Assembly (NCBI GenBank): GCA_010094045.1
Contig: ML986905.1
Coordinates: 4,755-32,180 of the forward strand
Length of the DNA: 27,426 bases
Origin: Lojkania enalia
Lineage: Eukaryota; Ascomycota; Dothideomycetes; Pleosporales
Direction of reading: 5' to 3'
Shown: positions 1 through 9,231 of the stretch, piece after piece
How the letters are laid out: each line of letters opens with the position of its first letter
Numbering within the stretch: the stretch's first letter is position 1
Program-made: the position numbers and the translations under genes
Notes under the pieces: generated by a model
What the model saw: only the letters and a program-made list of their open reading frames with translations
What the model was told of the DNA's origin: nothing
The model's database searches: none

Positions 1-2
1 AG

Positions 3-2642
3 ATAAAGAAGGGCTATAAATAGAAAACGGTATTTAAGATAAGAGAAGGTCTTTTTAAATACCTAGTAATACTATTTAGACTTACAAATATACTAGTAAC
101 CTTCTAAGCAGTTATAAATAACGTATTAAGAGAATACTTAGATATATTTATAATAGTATATCTAGATAATATTCTAGTCTATATAAATAGATTGCTAAAA
201 GAATATAAGGAATATATTAGAAAAGTACTAGAGAAACTATAGGAGTATAAGTTACTTATAGCCTTAGAAAAGTACGAGTTTTATAAGATAGGAATAAAGT
301 TTCTAGGGTTCCAGATATCTAGAGAAAGTATTAAGATAGAATAAGAAAAGGTTAAAGTAATACTAGAATAGCTAGTACCTACCTTAGTTAAATAAGTCTA
401 ATCTTTTCTAGGCTTCGCGAATTTCTATAGGAAATTTATAAGCAGGTACTCTAAAGTAGTAGCACCCTTAATAGAGGTTACTAAAAAAGAAAAGGAGTTT
501 AAGTAGTAAGAAGTATAGTAAAAAGCCTTCGAAGAACTAAAAACTTACTTTACCTTAGCATCGATACTAAGAATACTAGACCTAGAGAAGTAATTCTAAG
601 TAGAAACAGATACTTTAGATAAAGTAATAGGCGCTTGCTTAAGCCAGTAAAATAAAGATAGAAAGTAGAGGCCACGAGCCTACTTTTTAAGGAAAATAAA
701 ACCGGAAGAACTTAACTATAACGTACATAATAAGGAACTGTTAGTAATAGTTAAAGTATTAAGGGAATAGTAAGTATATTTAGTAAGAACCAAATACCTA
801 TTTAAAGTCTAGACAGATTATAAAAACCTTATATACTTTACAATAATAAAAGAACTTATAGAAAGATAAATACGATAGGTAGAACGGTTAGTAGACTATA
901 ACTTTAGAATAACGCACTAGAAAGGGTTAGAAAATATAGTAGCAGACGCGCTAAGTCGTAGAGCCGACTATATAACTAAAGAAAAATATAAAAGAGATAC
1001 GATCCTAAGATAGGAATTAGATAGATCCCTCGTATATAACTACCTATAAGTCGCCCAAGTTATAAGACTAACTACGCTGGAGTAAAACTAGTAATAGAAG
1101 CTAAAAAATATGTAGATAGTAGAGCGATATCTAATAAGTAGTAATAAAGTAAAAGTAATTGAAAACGCAACTTAGTAACAACTATATATATACCTATACG
1201 TACGAAAGTAGATAATAAAAGAATTATACGAATCGCTAGAATAGGGGCATCTAGGAGTAGTAGAGATAGAGTAAAAGCTAAGGAAGAGCTTTACCCTTAC
1301 TAACGCAAGAAAAGAAGTATAAGATATACTAAACAAGTGTTTAGAATGCAGAAAGAATAAGGCTATAAGATATAAGCTTTATAGATTCTTACAACTGTTA
1401 AAAGTATCTAAAGAACTATAAGAATAGATTATAATTAATTTCGTAACTAAGTTACTAGAGTTAGTAGAATTAGGGTTAAGAAGAAAATACGATACAATTA
1501 TAAACGTAGTAGATTAGTTAACGAAATATATATACTTTAGACTAGTATTAGAAACTATAACAGTACCCGAACTAGTATATAAGTTATTATATATAATATT
1601 CGCGAAGTACGGAGTTCTAAAATATATTATCTTAGATAGAGATAAGTTGTTTACATCTAAGTACTAGTAAGAATAGATAGAAAAGATAGGAATCTAATAA
1701 TAGATATTAACCAGCTTCTACTTATAGATAGACGGTTAGATAGAATAAGTTAACTAGAGCCTAAAAACGTATCTAAGAATGTATATTAATAGATAATAAA
1801 ATAATTAGGTTAAATTGTTACCTATAGTACAGATAGCCTATAATAGAATAACCTAAAGTACGATAGGAACTATACTCTTTAAAGCTAACTATAGATAAAA
1901 AGCTATTATATATTAGAAATAGAATAAGAAAAAGTTTCTAGTTCTACTAGTAGACTAGAAAGCTAGAGAAATAAAAGAAATCTACAATCAGCTTAAGGAA
2001 AAGATTTAGTTAAGAAACCTTAAAATAGTAGAATAAGCTAATAAACTAAGGGTTAAGGGACTAACCTTTAAAGAGGAGGGTAAAGTTTTCCTATTAACAA
2101 AAAACTTAAAGACCAAGAGGCCTATAAAAAAGCTGGATTATAAGAGAATAGGACTATTTCTAATTAAAGAATAGGTTAGACCTATAAATTTTAAACTAAA
2201 ACTACTAGAAAATATAAAAATACACCCAGTATTTTACAAATTAAAACTAGAACCAGTACTAGATAATATACTACTATAAGAAACTATCGACATAGAACTA
2301 GAATAGGAATATAAAGTAGAATATATACTAGTAAAGAAACGGTTCGGACGTTAGTAGAAATATCTAGTAAAGTAGGAAGGATACTTATAGGAGGAAAGTT
2401 TATAAGAACTAGTATAGAATCTAACCAACTGCGCTACAAAGCTAAAGGAGTTTTATTAGAAGGCTAGAACAACAGGTTATTAAGTAGAGCCTAGTTAGGA
2501 AGTAATAGCAGCGGTAATATAGAAGGAGCCTCTTATATAGAACTTAGAACAACAGTAGAGGGCGCCTCAAATACGGCGGACCTCCTCTCCTCTTCCTCCA
2601 ACTTCTCTTACTCTTCTATTAACTTCACCTCTCGTTTACTAA
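3..2642 (+). pseudogene. Ty3/gypsy chromovirus pol remnant (RT, RNase H, integrase, chromodomain)
   Basis: This is the C-terminal two thirds of a chromovirus polyprotein, whose products copy the element RNA into DNA and integrate it. The window opens inside the reverse transcriptase, so gag, protease and the 5' LTR lie outside. One frame (codons starting at multiples of 3) carries everything. The RT core reads YLDN at 159-170 where YLDD is expected. RNase H begins near VETD at 600. The integrase zinc site keeps GHLG at 1245 and Cys-x2-Cys at 1338-1349. The integrase catalytic triad is Asn 1437 (Asp expected), Asp 1635 and Glu 1743. A chromodomain lies at about 2301-2432, with YLVK and EGYL visible; this domain typically directs integration to methylated-H3K9 chromatin. 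Numerous stops replace Gln or Trp codons and I saw no frameshift. The last stretch to the TAA at 2640 is Pro/Ser/Thr-rich and the true C-terminus is uncertain. Confidence 0.9.
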
Positions 2643-3120
2643 GATTAAGACTATACTCCTCTAAAGAATAAACGCGCTTCTTAATATATTTTAAATAAGA
2701 AAGAGCTGCCTAATAGTAACGCGCGGATTCTTCTAGACGATAAATCCCCTCTTCTTTAATAGCTACGAAATCTTAATAGGTAGAGGTAGACTCCTTATAG
2801 GCCTTTAATATATTTACCAGGAAACAGCGAAGGGTACTCTCAGTTAGAGAAAGATCGCAGGACAAACCCTAAGAAAAATACTCTCTATATATAGAAGAAA
2901 GAGTAGTATTACTATAATAGTTATAGTTTATAGACTAATAGTTCGAATAATAGCGAGGCGGATCTATTATAATACCTAGTAAAAGAATTAAGAAACTAGT
3001 ACAGTAATTATAGATAGAAGTATTCTTACGTTAAACCTTTAGTATAGTAGAAAGAAAAAAAGAAGAAGAACCGGGCTATACTTGCGAGTTAAGTAGGACC
3101 TACTAGAATATATAAAGTAC
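2524..3120 (-). pseudogene. Candidate antisense ORF in gypsy 3' region, C-terminal part
   Basis: Read on the minus strand, a frame with codon starts at multiples of 3 is broken only by stops that fit mutated Gln or Trp. The best part, about 2590-2860, reads as a hydrophilic, probably coiled-coil stretch with segments such as RLEESARYY, SLNLSKREVKLIEE and EKLEEEERRSA. Its C-terminal end overlaps the tail of the chromovirus pol tail convergently. The N-terminal part would continue at 8559-8708 beyond the copia-1 insertion, in phase once the 5-bp target duplication is collapsed. I do not recognise the protein. Extra antisense ORFs between pol and the 3' LTR are known in some plant Ty3/gypsy elements. 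RIP leaves few stops by chance, and a plus-strand frame here is also fairly open, so coding status is unproven. Confidence 0.35.
3116..3120. repeat. Target site duplication, left copy (copia-1)
   Basis: AGTAC directly precedes the left LTR and is repeated exactly after the right LTR at 8554-8558. Five bases is the usual duplication for Ty1/copia integrases. It fixes both outer ends of the element. Confidence 0.9.
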
Positions 3121-3320
3121 TGTCAGAGCTGGCTGGCTCTAATAAGGATTGGAAAACTGCGTCTATTGACTAGAAATGCGAGACATGCTATATATATATC
3201 CCTGGACCTGCCAAGGGGCTAACTGTAAATAGCTTAGCTGTAACATACCCCCCTAGCTGCAGTGAATAGTAAAGCTGCCTTCTAGTCAACTAGTCTAGGT
3301 ACCTTTATATAGCTGTAACA
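3121..3320 (-). repeat. 3' LTR of copia-1 (left in window)
   Basis: The plus strand starts TGTCAGAGCTGGC and ends CTATATAGCTGTAACA style (read AGCTGTAACA), giving TG...CA ends, and matches 8354-8553 along its whole length. In element sense it starts TGTTACAGC. Its inner 75 bases are nearly identical to the sequence just inside the element, described under the tandem duplication. Confidence 0.93.
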
Positions 3321-3383
3321 CACCCCCCCAGCTGCAGTGAATAGCAAAGCTGCCTTCTAGTCAACTGGTCTAGGTACCTCTGT
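3236..3383 (-). repeat. Tandem duplication of about 74 bp spanning the LTR/internal junction
   Basis: The stretch from AGCTGTAACA through a C-run, GCTGCAGTGAATAG and TCTAGTCAACT to GTCTAGGTACCT occurs twice in a row, at about 3236-3309 and 3310-3383. The first copy is inside the LTR and the second begins at the LTR end and runs into the internal region. Each copy therefore carries a polypurine-tract-like G-run next to a TGTTACAGC LTR-like start. The other LTR at 8354-8553 carries only the in-LTR copy, as expected if the duplication sits across the U3 edge. Confidence 0.85.
3321..3331 (-). other. Polypurine tract of copia-1
   Basis: In element sense this reads CTGGGGGGGTG and abuts the 3' LTR start TGTTACAGC. 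It would prime plus-strand DNA synthesis. Copia-2 has the same tract with its last G changed to A. Confidence 0.8.
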
Positions 3384-6300
3384 AAGACCGAGCTGCTTTA
3401 AAAAGGTAAGGTGCTTCTACTTAGGCAGTGCCTTAGTAAGACCGTCTGCTGGCATCTGGTTCGTTGGCTTCCAGCTAACCTGTAACCTTCCTGCTTCAAC
3501 TTCTTGTCGAATCTACATCTGATGAGTGTCTATATAACTTAACCTAGTCTGTAGTCTATCTACTGCTTTAGTAGCAATACCTACTGTCTGCTGATTGTCA
3601 TAAAATAGCGTGGGGACTATCTCTGTACTAAACCCTACGTAATTAAAGACCCTGGTCCACTATTGCAGCTCGCTGCCTGCTACGGATAGAGCTAGCAGCT
3701 CAGCCTCAGTCGTCGACTTAGTGACTGAGCGCTGTATTGTCGCTTTCCAGTCGATAGGCAGGCTATAGAACTTAAATAGGTAGCCCTGCGAGCTGCGACG
3801 CGTCTCTTAATTATCCGCGAATGCTGCGTCTGATACTCTATAGAATAGTAGCTTGTGCTCGTCGCTAAGGTAGGTTGCGTTTTCCTAATCTAGTCTAGAT
3901 GCTTGCAAGCCTAGCCCTCTCGTGCTAATCACATATCTCCAGACGTGCTCTGCTACTCGAATATAACTCTATCCTGGATTCTTAAGATGGGTTGCTAGAG
4001 CTAAGTAAGCTCTTAAGATGTCTGGGCGCGTGTAGACTGCTAGATATCCTAGGGATCCGACTAGCTGCTGATAATATCTAGTTCTCTAATAGTTTGGCTC
4101 CTCTGTACTTGATGCTAGGTGGTTATCAACTAGAGGCACCGCAGGATAGTTTCTCTACCCCTACTTCTACAGTCTATACTTAACTGCGACCTTATTAATA
4201 AACGAGTCTTAACTAAGCCAGATTCTACCTGCATCCTAGTCTCGAACTATTCTAATTCCTAAGAACCACCTAAGCTGTCTAAGTAAGCGTAGCTCGTACT
4301 GCGATTTTAAGCCTGCTTCGAATTGCTGATATACAGTAAGGTAGTCTAGGTAGACTAGAACAACTATATCATCAATATAGAAGAATACTATCAGGCTCTT
4401 GCTTCTGAATAGATATGGGACCTCCTAGATTAGCTGCAGTCCTAGCTTAAGCAGCGAGTTCTTAAGGTGCTTATACTAGAGTAGAGGAGCATCTCTCAGG
4501 CTATAGAGAGCTTTCCTTATCTCTAGCAGCTTACCTAGCTCCTGCGTGAATCCTTCTGGCGTGTAGGCGTATATCAGTCTGTCTAGCGGTGTATTCAAGA
4601 AAGCGTTGGTGATATCGTATTAATAGGCGTGTAGTCTAAAAGCTGCTGCTAGAGCGACTAGGAATCGGAATACTCGTGCTGCTAGAGTAGCTACATATAT
4701 ATCTCCCCAGTCCTGCTGCAGGTCTCTTCTAACAACTAGCCTAGCTTTAAACTTATATAGATATCTATCCTCATCGAATTTGTATGCAAATACCCACATC
4801 AGCGGTAGAAGCTCGATCTCTGGCTGTATACTGGCTCTAGTCTCTATTATATGAACTAGACAGCCCTTGCTGCAGCAGCTCTGAAGCTCTGCTACTACTG
4901 CTTTCTTAAATTCGATTCCAAATAGATGCCTCTTAAGCTGCTTCCATCGCTTTGGTAGAGGTAGCAGCTAATCTCTATGTAGACTGATCCTGGGCTGATC
5001 AGCTAGCATATTACTGCTCGTCTTCTGCTGTAACGCTTCTATAAACGCTGTATAGTATATGCGGGGTGTTCTACGAGTTCTGGTCTCTATAACATTTCTA
5101 GTATTAAGCTAACTGCTGATTTCGTCGCGTCTGTTCGCATTATTTAATCGTCGGTCTAGAGCCTCTACTTCTGGCTCAATCTGATGCTAGCCCTTAGGGA
5201 GGCTAGTTATTACCTCTAGATGCTCGTCGCGATCATCTTGACTGTGCGGTTCTAGGGTGTTTTCTAGCGTTATAATGCTGCTAACTGCTAGATGCTCTGC
5301 TCTAGCCGGCTTGCTCGATTATTACTGACCTAGCTCCTGCTCAAGCTGCTGCTCGAGCTTATCGTCTAGCGTCTCCTTGCGCGATTAAGCTGTTGATTGA
5401 TCTAGCATCTGTTTAAGCTCTATATTATTCAGCTCACGGCTCTCCTCAATGTTAAGCACTGCGGCTACTAGACGTAGCGTCTGCTTGTCCGGAAAGATAA
5501 GATCTTCATGCGATTCTGCAGGTAGTAGGATAACATCTCTAGTCCTTATAACTCTGTCTAGCTCTAGCATCCAGATGTGATAGATATTTGTAGAGTTATA
5601 TCCTATAAGGCGTCCGATCAGCGCGTAAGACTGCAGCTTCTCTCTCCAGCATAGGTAATAATTCAGGATATATGCCTTAGCTCCTAGCACGCTGAGATGA
5701 GCTACTAACGGTCTAATTCCGCGTACTACCTTATATAGGGTGTACTAGTCCAGAGCTTCGGTCGGCGTGTAATTAAGGAGATAGACTGCTGAGAGCAGGC
5801 ACTCGTTTAATACCTCTATTAGTAGCCCTGCGTCTATCCTTATAGCTCTTCCCTGTACGACTAGCGACTGCCCTGCTCTCTCTGTCAGACTATTCTGCTC
5901 CTCAGTGTACTCTGCTCGTGGTTCTACTGAGATTCCTAGGTCCTTAAAGATGTTAAGCATCTCAGAATATCTGCGCTCGCTGTTAAGTCTGACAGCTTTA
6001 ACCTGCGTGTTAAACTGAGCTTTAAGCCTAACTAGCAATCTTTATACTATACATCATAGCGTTGTCGTATTCTTGTTCGGCAGGCAGCAGGCCTCGTGCC
6101 ACCTGCTATACTGGCAGACTATATAGAACATCTAGAGGTCTCTATTATAGCAGCGCTCTGACCGATCGCGTATCTGGACTAAATCTATCCCTAGTCTCTC
6201 GAATGGTCCCTAGGCTGGTTCCTGAGGAGCTCTCCTGCTTACTATCTTGTGGAGCTTAGACTGGATGTAGACGGCGCATTCTGTCCACTTTGGAGCTTGA

Positions 6301-8150
6301 TTTCTCTGCTGCTGCTGCTGCTGCTGCTGCACCCCCTACTGCTGCTTAATCAACTTAAGCCCGTCAACATGAGTAGGTAGATGAGCGACTGCCTTCTGGC
6401 TAGCATGGCCGAATACCCTGTGAGCTTGCATGGGTGTAAGTTCTAGCTGCTTACGAGCTGCGTAGGAAGGCCTCGGTCTATACTACGTCGTATATACCGA
6501 CAGAGATAGTTGTATGCTGTCCTCTGCATCTATTAGCTAATGCCCGGACGTGCGCCTGAGATGGTATATAATATTCGACGGATCTATCTAATATAGATAG
6601 TCTCGTCCTGAGTTAAAATGGATCCCTACTATACTGCAGTATAAGAGACTAACTATGCTCGTGAACATCTCTGGGATATATACCACGTACGAGAGTAGGA
6701 TAGTCTCAATTCTAGCAGGCGTCTATACCTGCAGCTGGACTTCTCCCTATTCTTGAATTGGCAGCAGCTGTCCCCCTGCATACACGTAGTCGTCTGGTCC
6801 AGGCTGCTGTATCGTTCTCTAGCTATAAGACTTGCTGTTGGTAATATAGGTATTTGAGCCAGGGTCTATGATCCATCTATTAAGCAGCGATAGCTGATAC
6901 TGATACTACTCAGCCTGCACAGCTCCAAGCTGTAGAGCTGAAGCTGCTATAGATCTTACTAATCGACTCAGGTTCAGAGCTGCCGTCGCAGCTGGTCCTG
7001 ATGGTTAACGCCCGTTGTCCCATCTTTTTATTATACTTAGTACTGGTGCTAAGACTATCGCAGAGCCTGCAGGGCCTGCTAATCCTGCTAATCCTACTGC
7101 TGCTGCTAGTCGCTTCTCGGTATTATAGAGCACCTTTGACCTAGATGATCTTAATGTCCTGAGCTCCTAGAATCTCTGCTCAATATCTTGATCCAGCTGC
7201 CAGCCTAATAGGCGCAGCGCTGAGTTGATATATAGATACTGCTCGAATTTGTGACTATCTCCGCAGAGGCAGACTATCTGTCTTAATTGCTGAAGTTTCT
7301 GGCTGCTGTTGGTCTGCTGCGACTACTGTGGTTGTTGTAGTACGATACTAAGCGTCGCAAACGTCTCTAGCTCTAATATAACCGGTCTGGTGCGACGATA
7401 GTATGACGCATACTGCGCTACCAGGTCTAAGATGCTCGTATATGGCCTATCGTCTGCTTCAGACTTGATGAGTAGTGATAGCTCATTTGCTGCCTAGCTA
7501 TCGTCCAAGCTCTTAACTGCGAGAATAAAGTCCTGCTAAGCTCGATTCCCCTGCACTTCTAGCATGCTTGCTAGGCTTATAACGCGCGTCGTTTCAAGCC
7601 AATCCTTAAACCAGGTATCCAGGTTCCCCTTTCTTGGTCGTGTCTTAAGCGTCTGGTATCGAGCCTGCAGTTGTATACTGCGCTCAGCTTTACTCGGGCA
7701 GAGATATTTCTTAAGGGTCTACAGTCGATCGTACGCAGTCTTACAGTCTACAATTAGATAGATATGTCGAGCTGCTATCGTCCTCGATATCTCCTACGTG
7801 AATTCCCTGAGAGCCTTCTCTTTCTACAGCCACCGCGCCTCGCTGCAGCTGTACGTTCTATACCAGGCTTCATATCTTGCTAATTCTTGATCAGTCAGAT
7901 CCATGATATCCACTTCAGCATCTGCTGCCTCAGCATTGCTGTCTGTCCTGTGGAAATCTCCGAACTACTTCTCAATCGGCTTCTTAGCGTCTAGTCGAAG
8001 GACTAGCTCCTCACTGAGGTCTGGGTCCACGTATTTCCAGAGCTGGTTCCGGTCCGCGCTGTCCTTCCGCAGAAACAGCCACTGCGTCCAGTGCTCTAGC
8101 TTGTCGAGAATAACCGTGGCCTTGGTAATAAGTAGGTCTGATTCTGTCAT
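3357..8150 (-). pseudogene. Ty1/copia gag-pol polyprotein of copia-1, point-mutated, frame intact
   Basis: From the ATG at 8150 to a stop at 3357-3359 there are 1,598 codons in one frame. It is broken only by TAG/TAA codons where Gln or Trp is expected. Gag opens MTESDLLITKATVILDKLEH and carries a CLCG-x2-H knuckle at residue 294 whose last Cys is Tyr. The protease motif is IDPGSN (Asp codon at 6864-6866). The integrase zinc site reads VFGHAS, then a polyglutamine tract, then ECAVYIQSK (second Cys is Tyr). The integrase triad is Asp 6185, Asn 5984 (Asp expected, in RLNSERRYSE) and Glu 5882 in SLTERAGQS. RT keeps an intact YIDD at 4368-4379. RNase H ends in TKSTTEAELL (near 3700) and ADGLTKALP. 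The length is normal for fungal copia. Ending at 3357 rather than earlier is inference. Confidence 0.93.
6306..6329 (-). repeat. (CTG)8 / (CAG)8 microsatellite coding polyglutamine
   Basis: Eight perfect CTG units on the plus strand are eight CAG codons in the gag-pol frame. They fall in the integrase zinc-binding region between the HH part (FGHAS) and the CC part (ECAVY). Further CTG units flank it at 6339-6345. No CpA in the run has mutated. Confidence 0.9.
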
Positions 8151-8340
8151 CTTTTTAATATACTATATCGCGTTGATCTGTCGAGGTCTCTGCTACGACT
8201 AGTTCTAAGTTCTCTGGCTTCCTAGCTAGCCTAGCGACGTCGAGGTGACTGAGGTCTTGATAAACGAGATATAATTAACTAAGCCTATATCAATCAGCTC
8301 TAATCTGTCTGTGTGGAACGCAGCAGTAGTTAAAGGGCTT

Positions 8341-8353
8341 CCGGGCTTATAAC
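8341..8353 (-). other. Primer-binding site of copia-1 (initiator tRNA-Met anticodon arm)
   Basis: The plus strand CCGGGCTTATAAC abuts the 5' LTR at 8354. It matches the anticodon arm of eukaryotic initiator tRNA-Met (core GGGCUCAUAAC), except for T in place of C before A, which is a RIP-type change. It does not match a tRNA 3' end. Priming from an internal half-tRNA is known for Drosophila copia. The same 13 bases abut the copia-2 LTR. Confidence 0.75.
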
Positions 8354-8553
8354 TGTCAGAGCTGGCTGGCTCTAATAAGGATTGGAAAACTGCGTCTATT
8401 GACTAGAAATGCGAGACATGCTACATATATATCCCTGGACCTGCCAAGGGGCTAACTATAAATAGCTTAGCTATAACACACCCCCCTAGCTGCAGTGAAT
8501 AGCAAAGCTGCCTTCTAGTCAACTGGTCTAGGTACCTTTATATAGCTGTAACA
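8354..8553 (-). repeat. 5' LTR of copia-1 (right in window)
   Basis: This 200-bp sequence is nearly identical to 3121-3320, with plus-strand ends TGTCAGAGC and GCTGTAACA. The right AGTAC target duplication follows at 8554-8558. In sense orientation it should contain the promoter; TATATAAAGG (from CCTTTATATA near 8537-8546) is a possible TATA region but has not been tested. Confidence 0.93.
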
Positions 8554-8558
8554 AGTAC
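8554..8558. repeat. Target site duplication, right copy (copia-1)
   Basis: AGTAC is an exact repeat of 3116-3120. Confidence 0.9.
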
Positions 8559-8708
8559 TAACCCCGGAACGGAAAAATATAGATATAGCCCTATAGTATA
8601 CCTATACTAAGTATATTAGAAGCTGGGATAAGCTGCTAGTAGTAGAGGAATACTGCACCTAGATAGAATAGGTAAAGTAATAGATTAGAGAGCTTCGAGA
8701 CGAACCTA
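8559..8708 (-). pseudogene. Candidate antisense ORF in gypsy 3' region, N-terminal part
   Basis: This is the minus-strand frame that joins the frame ending at 3120 when copia-1 and one AGTAC are removed. It reads segments such as VRLEAL, SITLPILSRCSIPLLLAAY and SVPGLVLYIF with Gln- or Trp-type stops. No start codon is visible; the frame runs up toward the polypurine tract. It is not a recognised protein, and alternative frames are also fairly open, so treat it as a hypothesis together with 2524-3120. Confidence 0.3.
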
Positions 8709-8709
8709 T

Positions 8710-8720
8710 AAAAGGGGGGG
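8710..8720 (+). other. Polypurine tract of the interrupted chromovirus
   Basis: AAAAGGGGGGG lies downstream of the chromodomain once copia-1 is removed, and is shortly followed by TATTATAAATATAG at 8725, which fits a mutated TGTTATAA LTR start. It is on the pol strand, as a plus-strand primer should be. Confidence 0.55.
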
Positions 8721-8724
8721 CGGG

Positions 8725-9120
8725 TATTATAAATATAGAATGCTAAGGGGTACCGCCTCTATAACTAGGGCTTAATCTAATATCAGCTACTATAGAGGTT
8801 AACTTAGACGAGGACTAATAAGGTAATAATAGGTAGGAGTATGTTAGGGACCAATTATTAAATAGTAAGTAGTAGGACTGTAGGAACTAGGGAGATAATT
8901 AGTTAGACGATAAAGTATAGTATAACCTATATACGTAACTATAGCAGAAGTATTAGGTATAGTAGGACGGACCTAACAAACCTAACAGACCTAATAAGCT
9001 AGGCTTAGTAGTCTTAGACTTAGCTATATAAGAAGGAAAATCTTCTTATAAGATTAAGTCCTTTATAGTTATTCTCGTAGATTTATCTTGTTACTCTATT
9101 AGACTTCTAAATATACTTGT
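8725..9120 (+). repeat. Probable decayed 3' LTR of the chromovirus, right end unresolved
   Basis: This is non-coding, AT-rich sequence directly after the polypurine tract. A TATA-like CTATATAAG occurs near 9024-9032, inside a perfect hairpin (9027-9050). TTGTTACA near 9116 is one possible end. The 5' LTR is outside the window, so the length cannot be confirmed here. Confidence 0.4.
9027..9050. repeat. Perfect hairpin, 9-bp arms
   Basis: TATAAGAAG and CTTCTTATA are separated by six bases. It lies in the presumed gypsy LTR. A role is not shown. Confidence 0.6.
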
Positions 9121-9211
9121 TACATTTAAAGAACCGGCGAACCTAATACTCTCTCTTTACTAAAGCTACTACCTCTAACTAATCTAATATAAATAAGGCT
9201 CTAGCGTGTAT

Positions 9212-9231
9212 ACGACTGCAACAGCAGTCGT
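9212..9231. repeat. Perfect hairpin, 8-bp arms, unmutated CpA sites
   Basis: ACGACTGC and GCAGTCGT enclose AACA. It keeps three CpA sites in a stretch where CpA is otherwise nearly absent. It lies at the distal end of the transposase frame below. Confidence 0.6.

Larger units (their letters stand above)
3121..8553 (-). mobile_element. Complete Ty1/copia retrotransposon, copia-1, lightly mutated
   Basis: This is a full-length LTR retrotransposon of 5,433 bp in reverse orientation. It has two near-identical 200-bp LTRs, a 5-bp AGTAC duplication, a primer-binding site next to the right LTR, a polypurine tract next to the left LTR, and one gag-pol frame in Ty1/copia order (protease, integrase, RT, RNase H). 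It interrupts the 3' untranslated part of the chromovirus. Its composition stands out sharply: CpA, TpG and GC-rich codons are common throughout, whereas both flanks have almost none. That suggests a late arrival that saw little RIP. The LTRs differ at only a few sites, mostly C/T or A/G changes such as TACATATA versus TATATATA. Confidence 0.95.

Noticed and set aside
3236..3320. A nested solo LTR beginning at the inner TGTTACAGC
   Set aside because: No target duplication supports an end there. The AGTAC pair fits the 200-bp LTR.
6062..6259. Short plus-strand open frame of 65 codons
   Set aside because: It lies antisense to the copia-1 integrase, whose motifs are clear on the minus strand, and has no recognisable content.
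7564..7761. Short plus-strand open frame of 65 codons
   Set aside because: It is antisense to copia-1 gag, and the minus-strand reading continues in the gag-pol phase.
7903..8202. Plus-strand open frame of 99 codons, Ser/Phe-rich
   Set aside because: It mirrors the gag N-terminus on the minus strand. Its composition is that of antisense translation.
8341..8353. Possible tRNA gene from the initiator tRNA-like sequence
   Set aside because: Only the anticodon arm is matched and it abuts an LTR, so it is a primer-binding site. No other tRNA arms are present.
9117..9160. AAGAACCGGCGAACC as left TIR of element D
   Set aside because: It does not match the CCGCTTCGAT motif of the right TIR even after allowing RIP-type changes.
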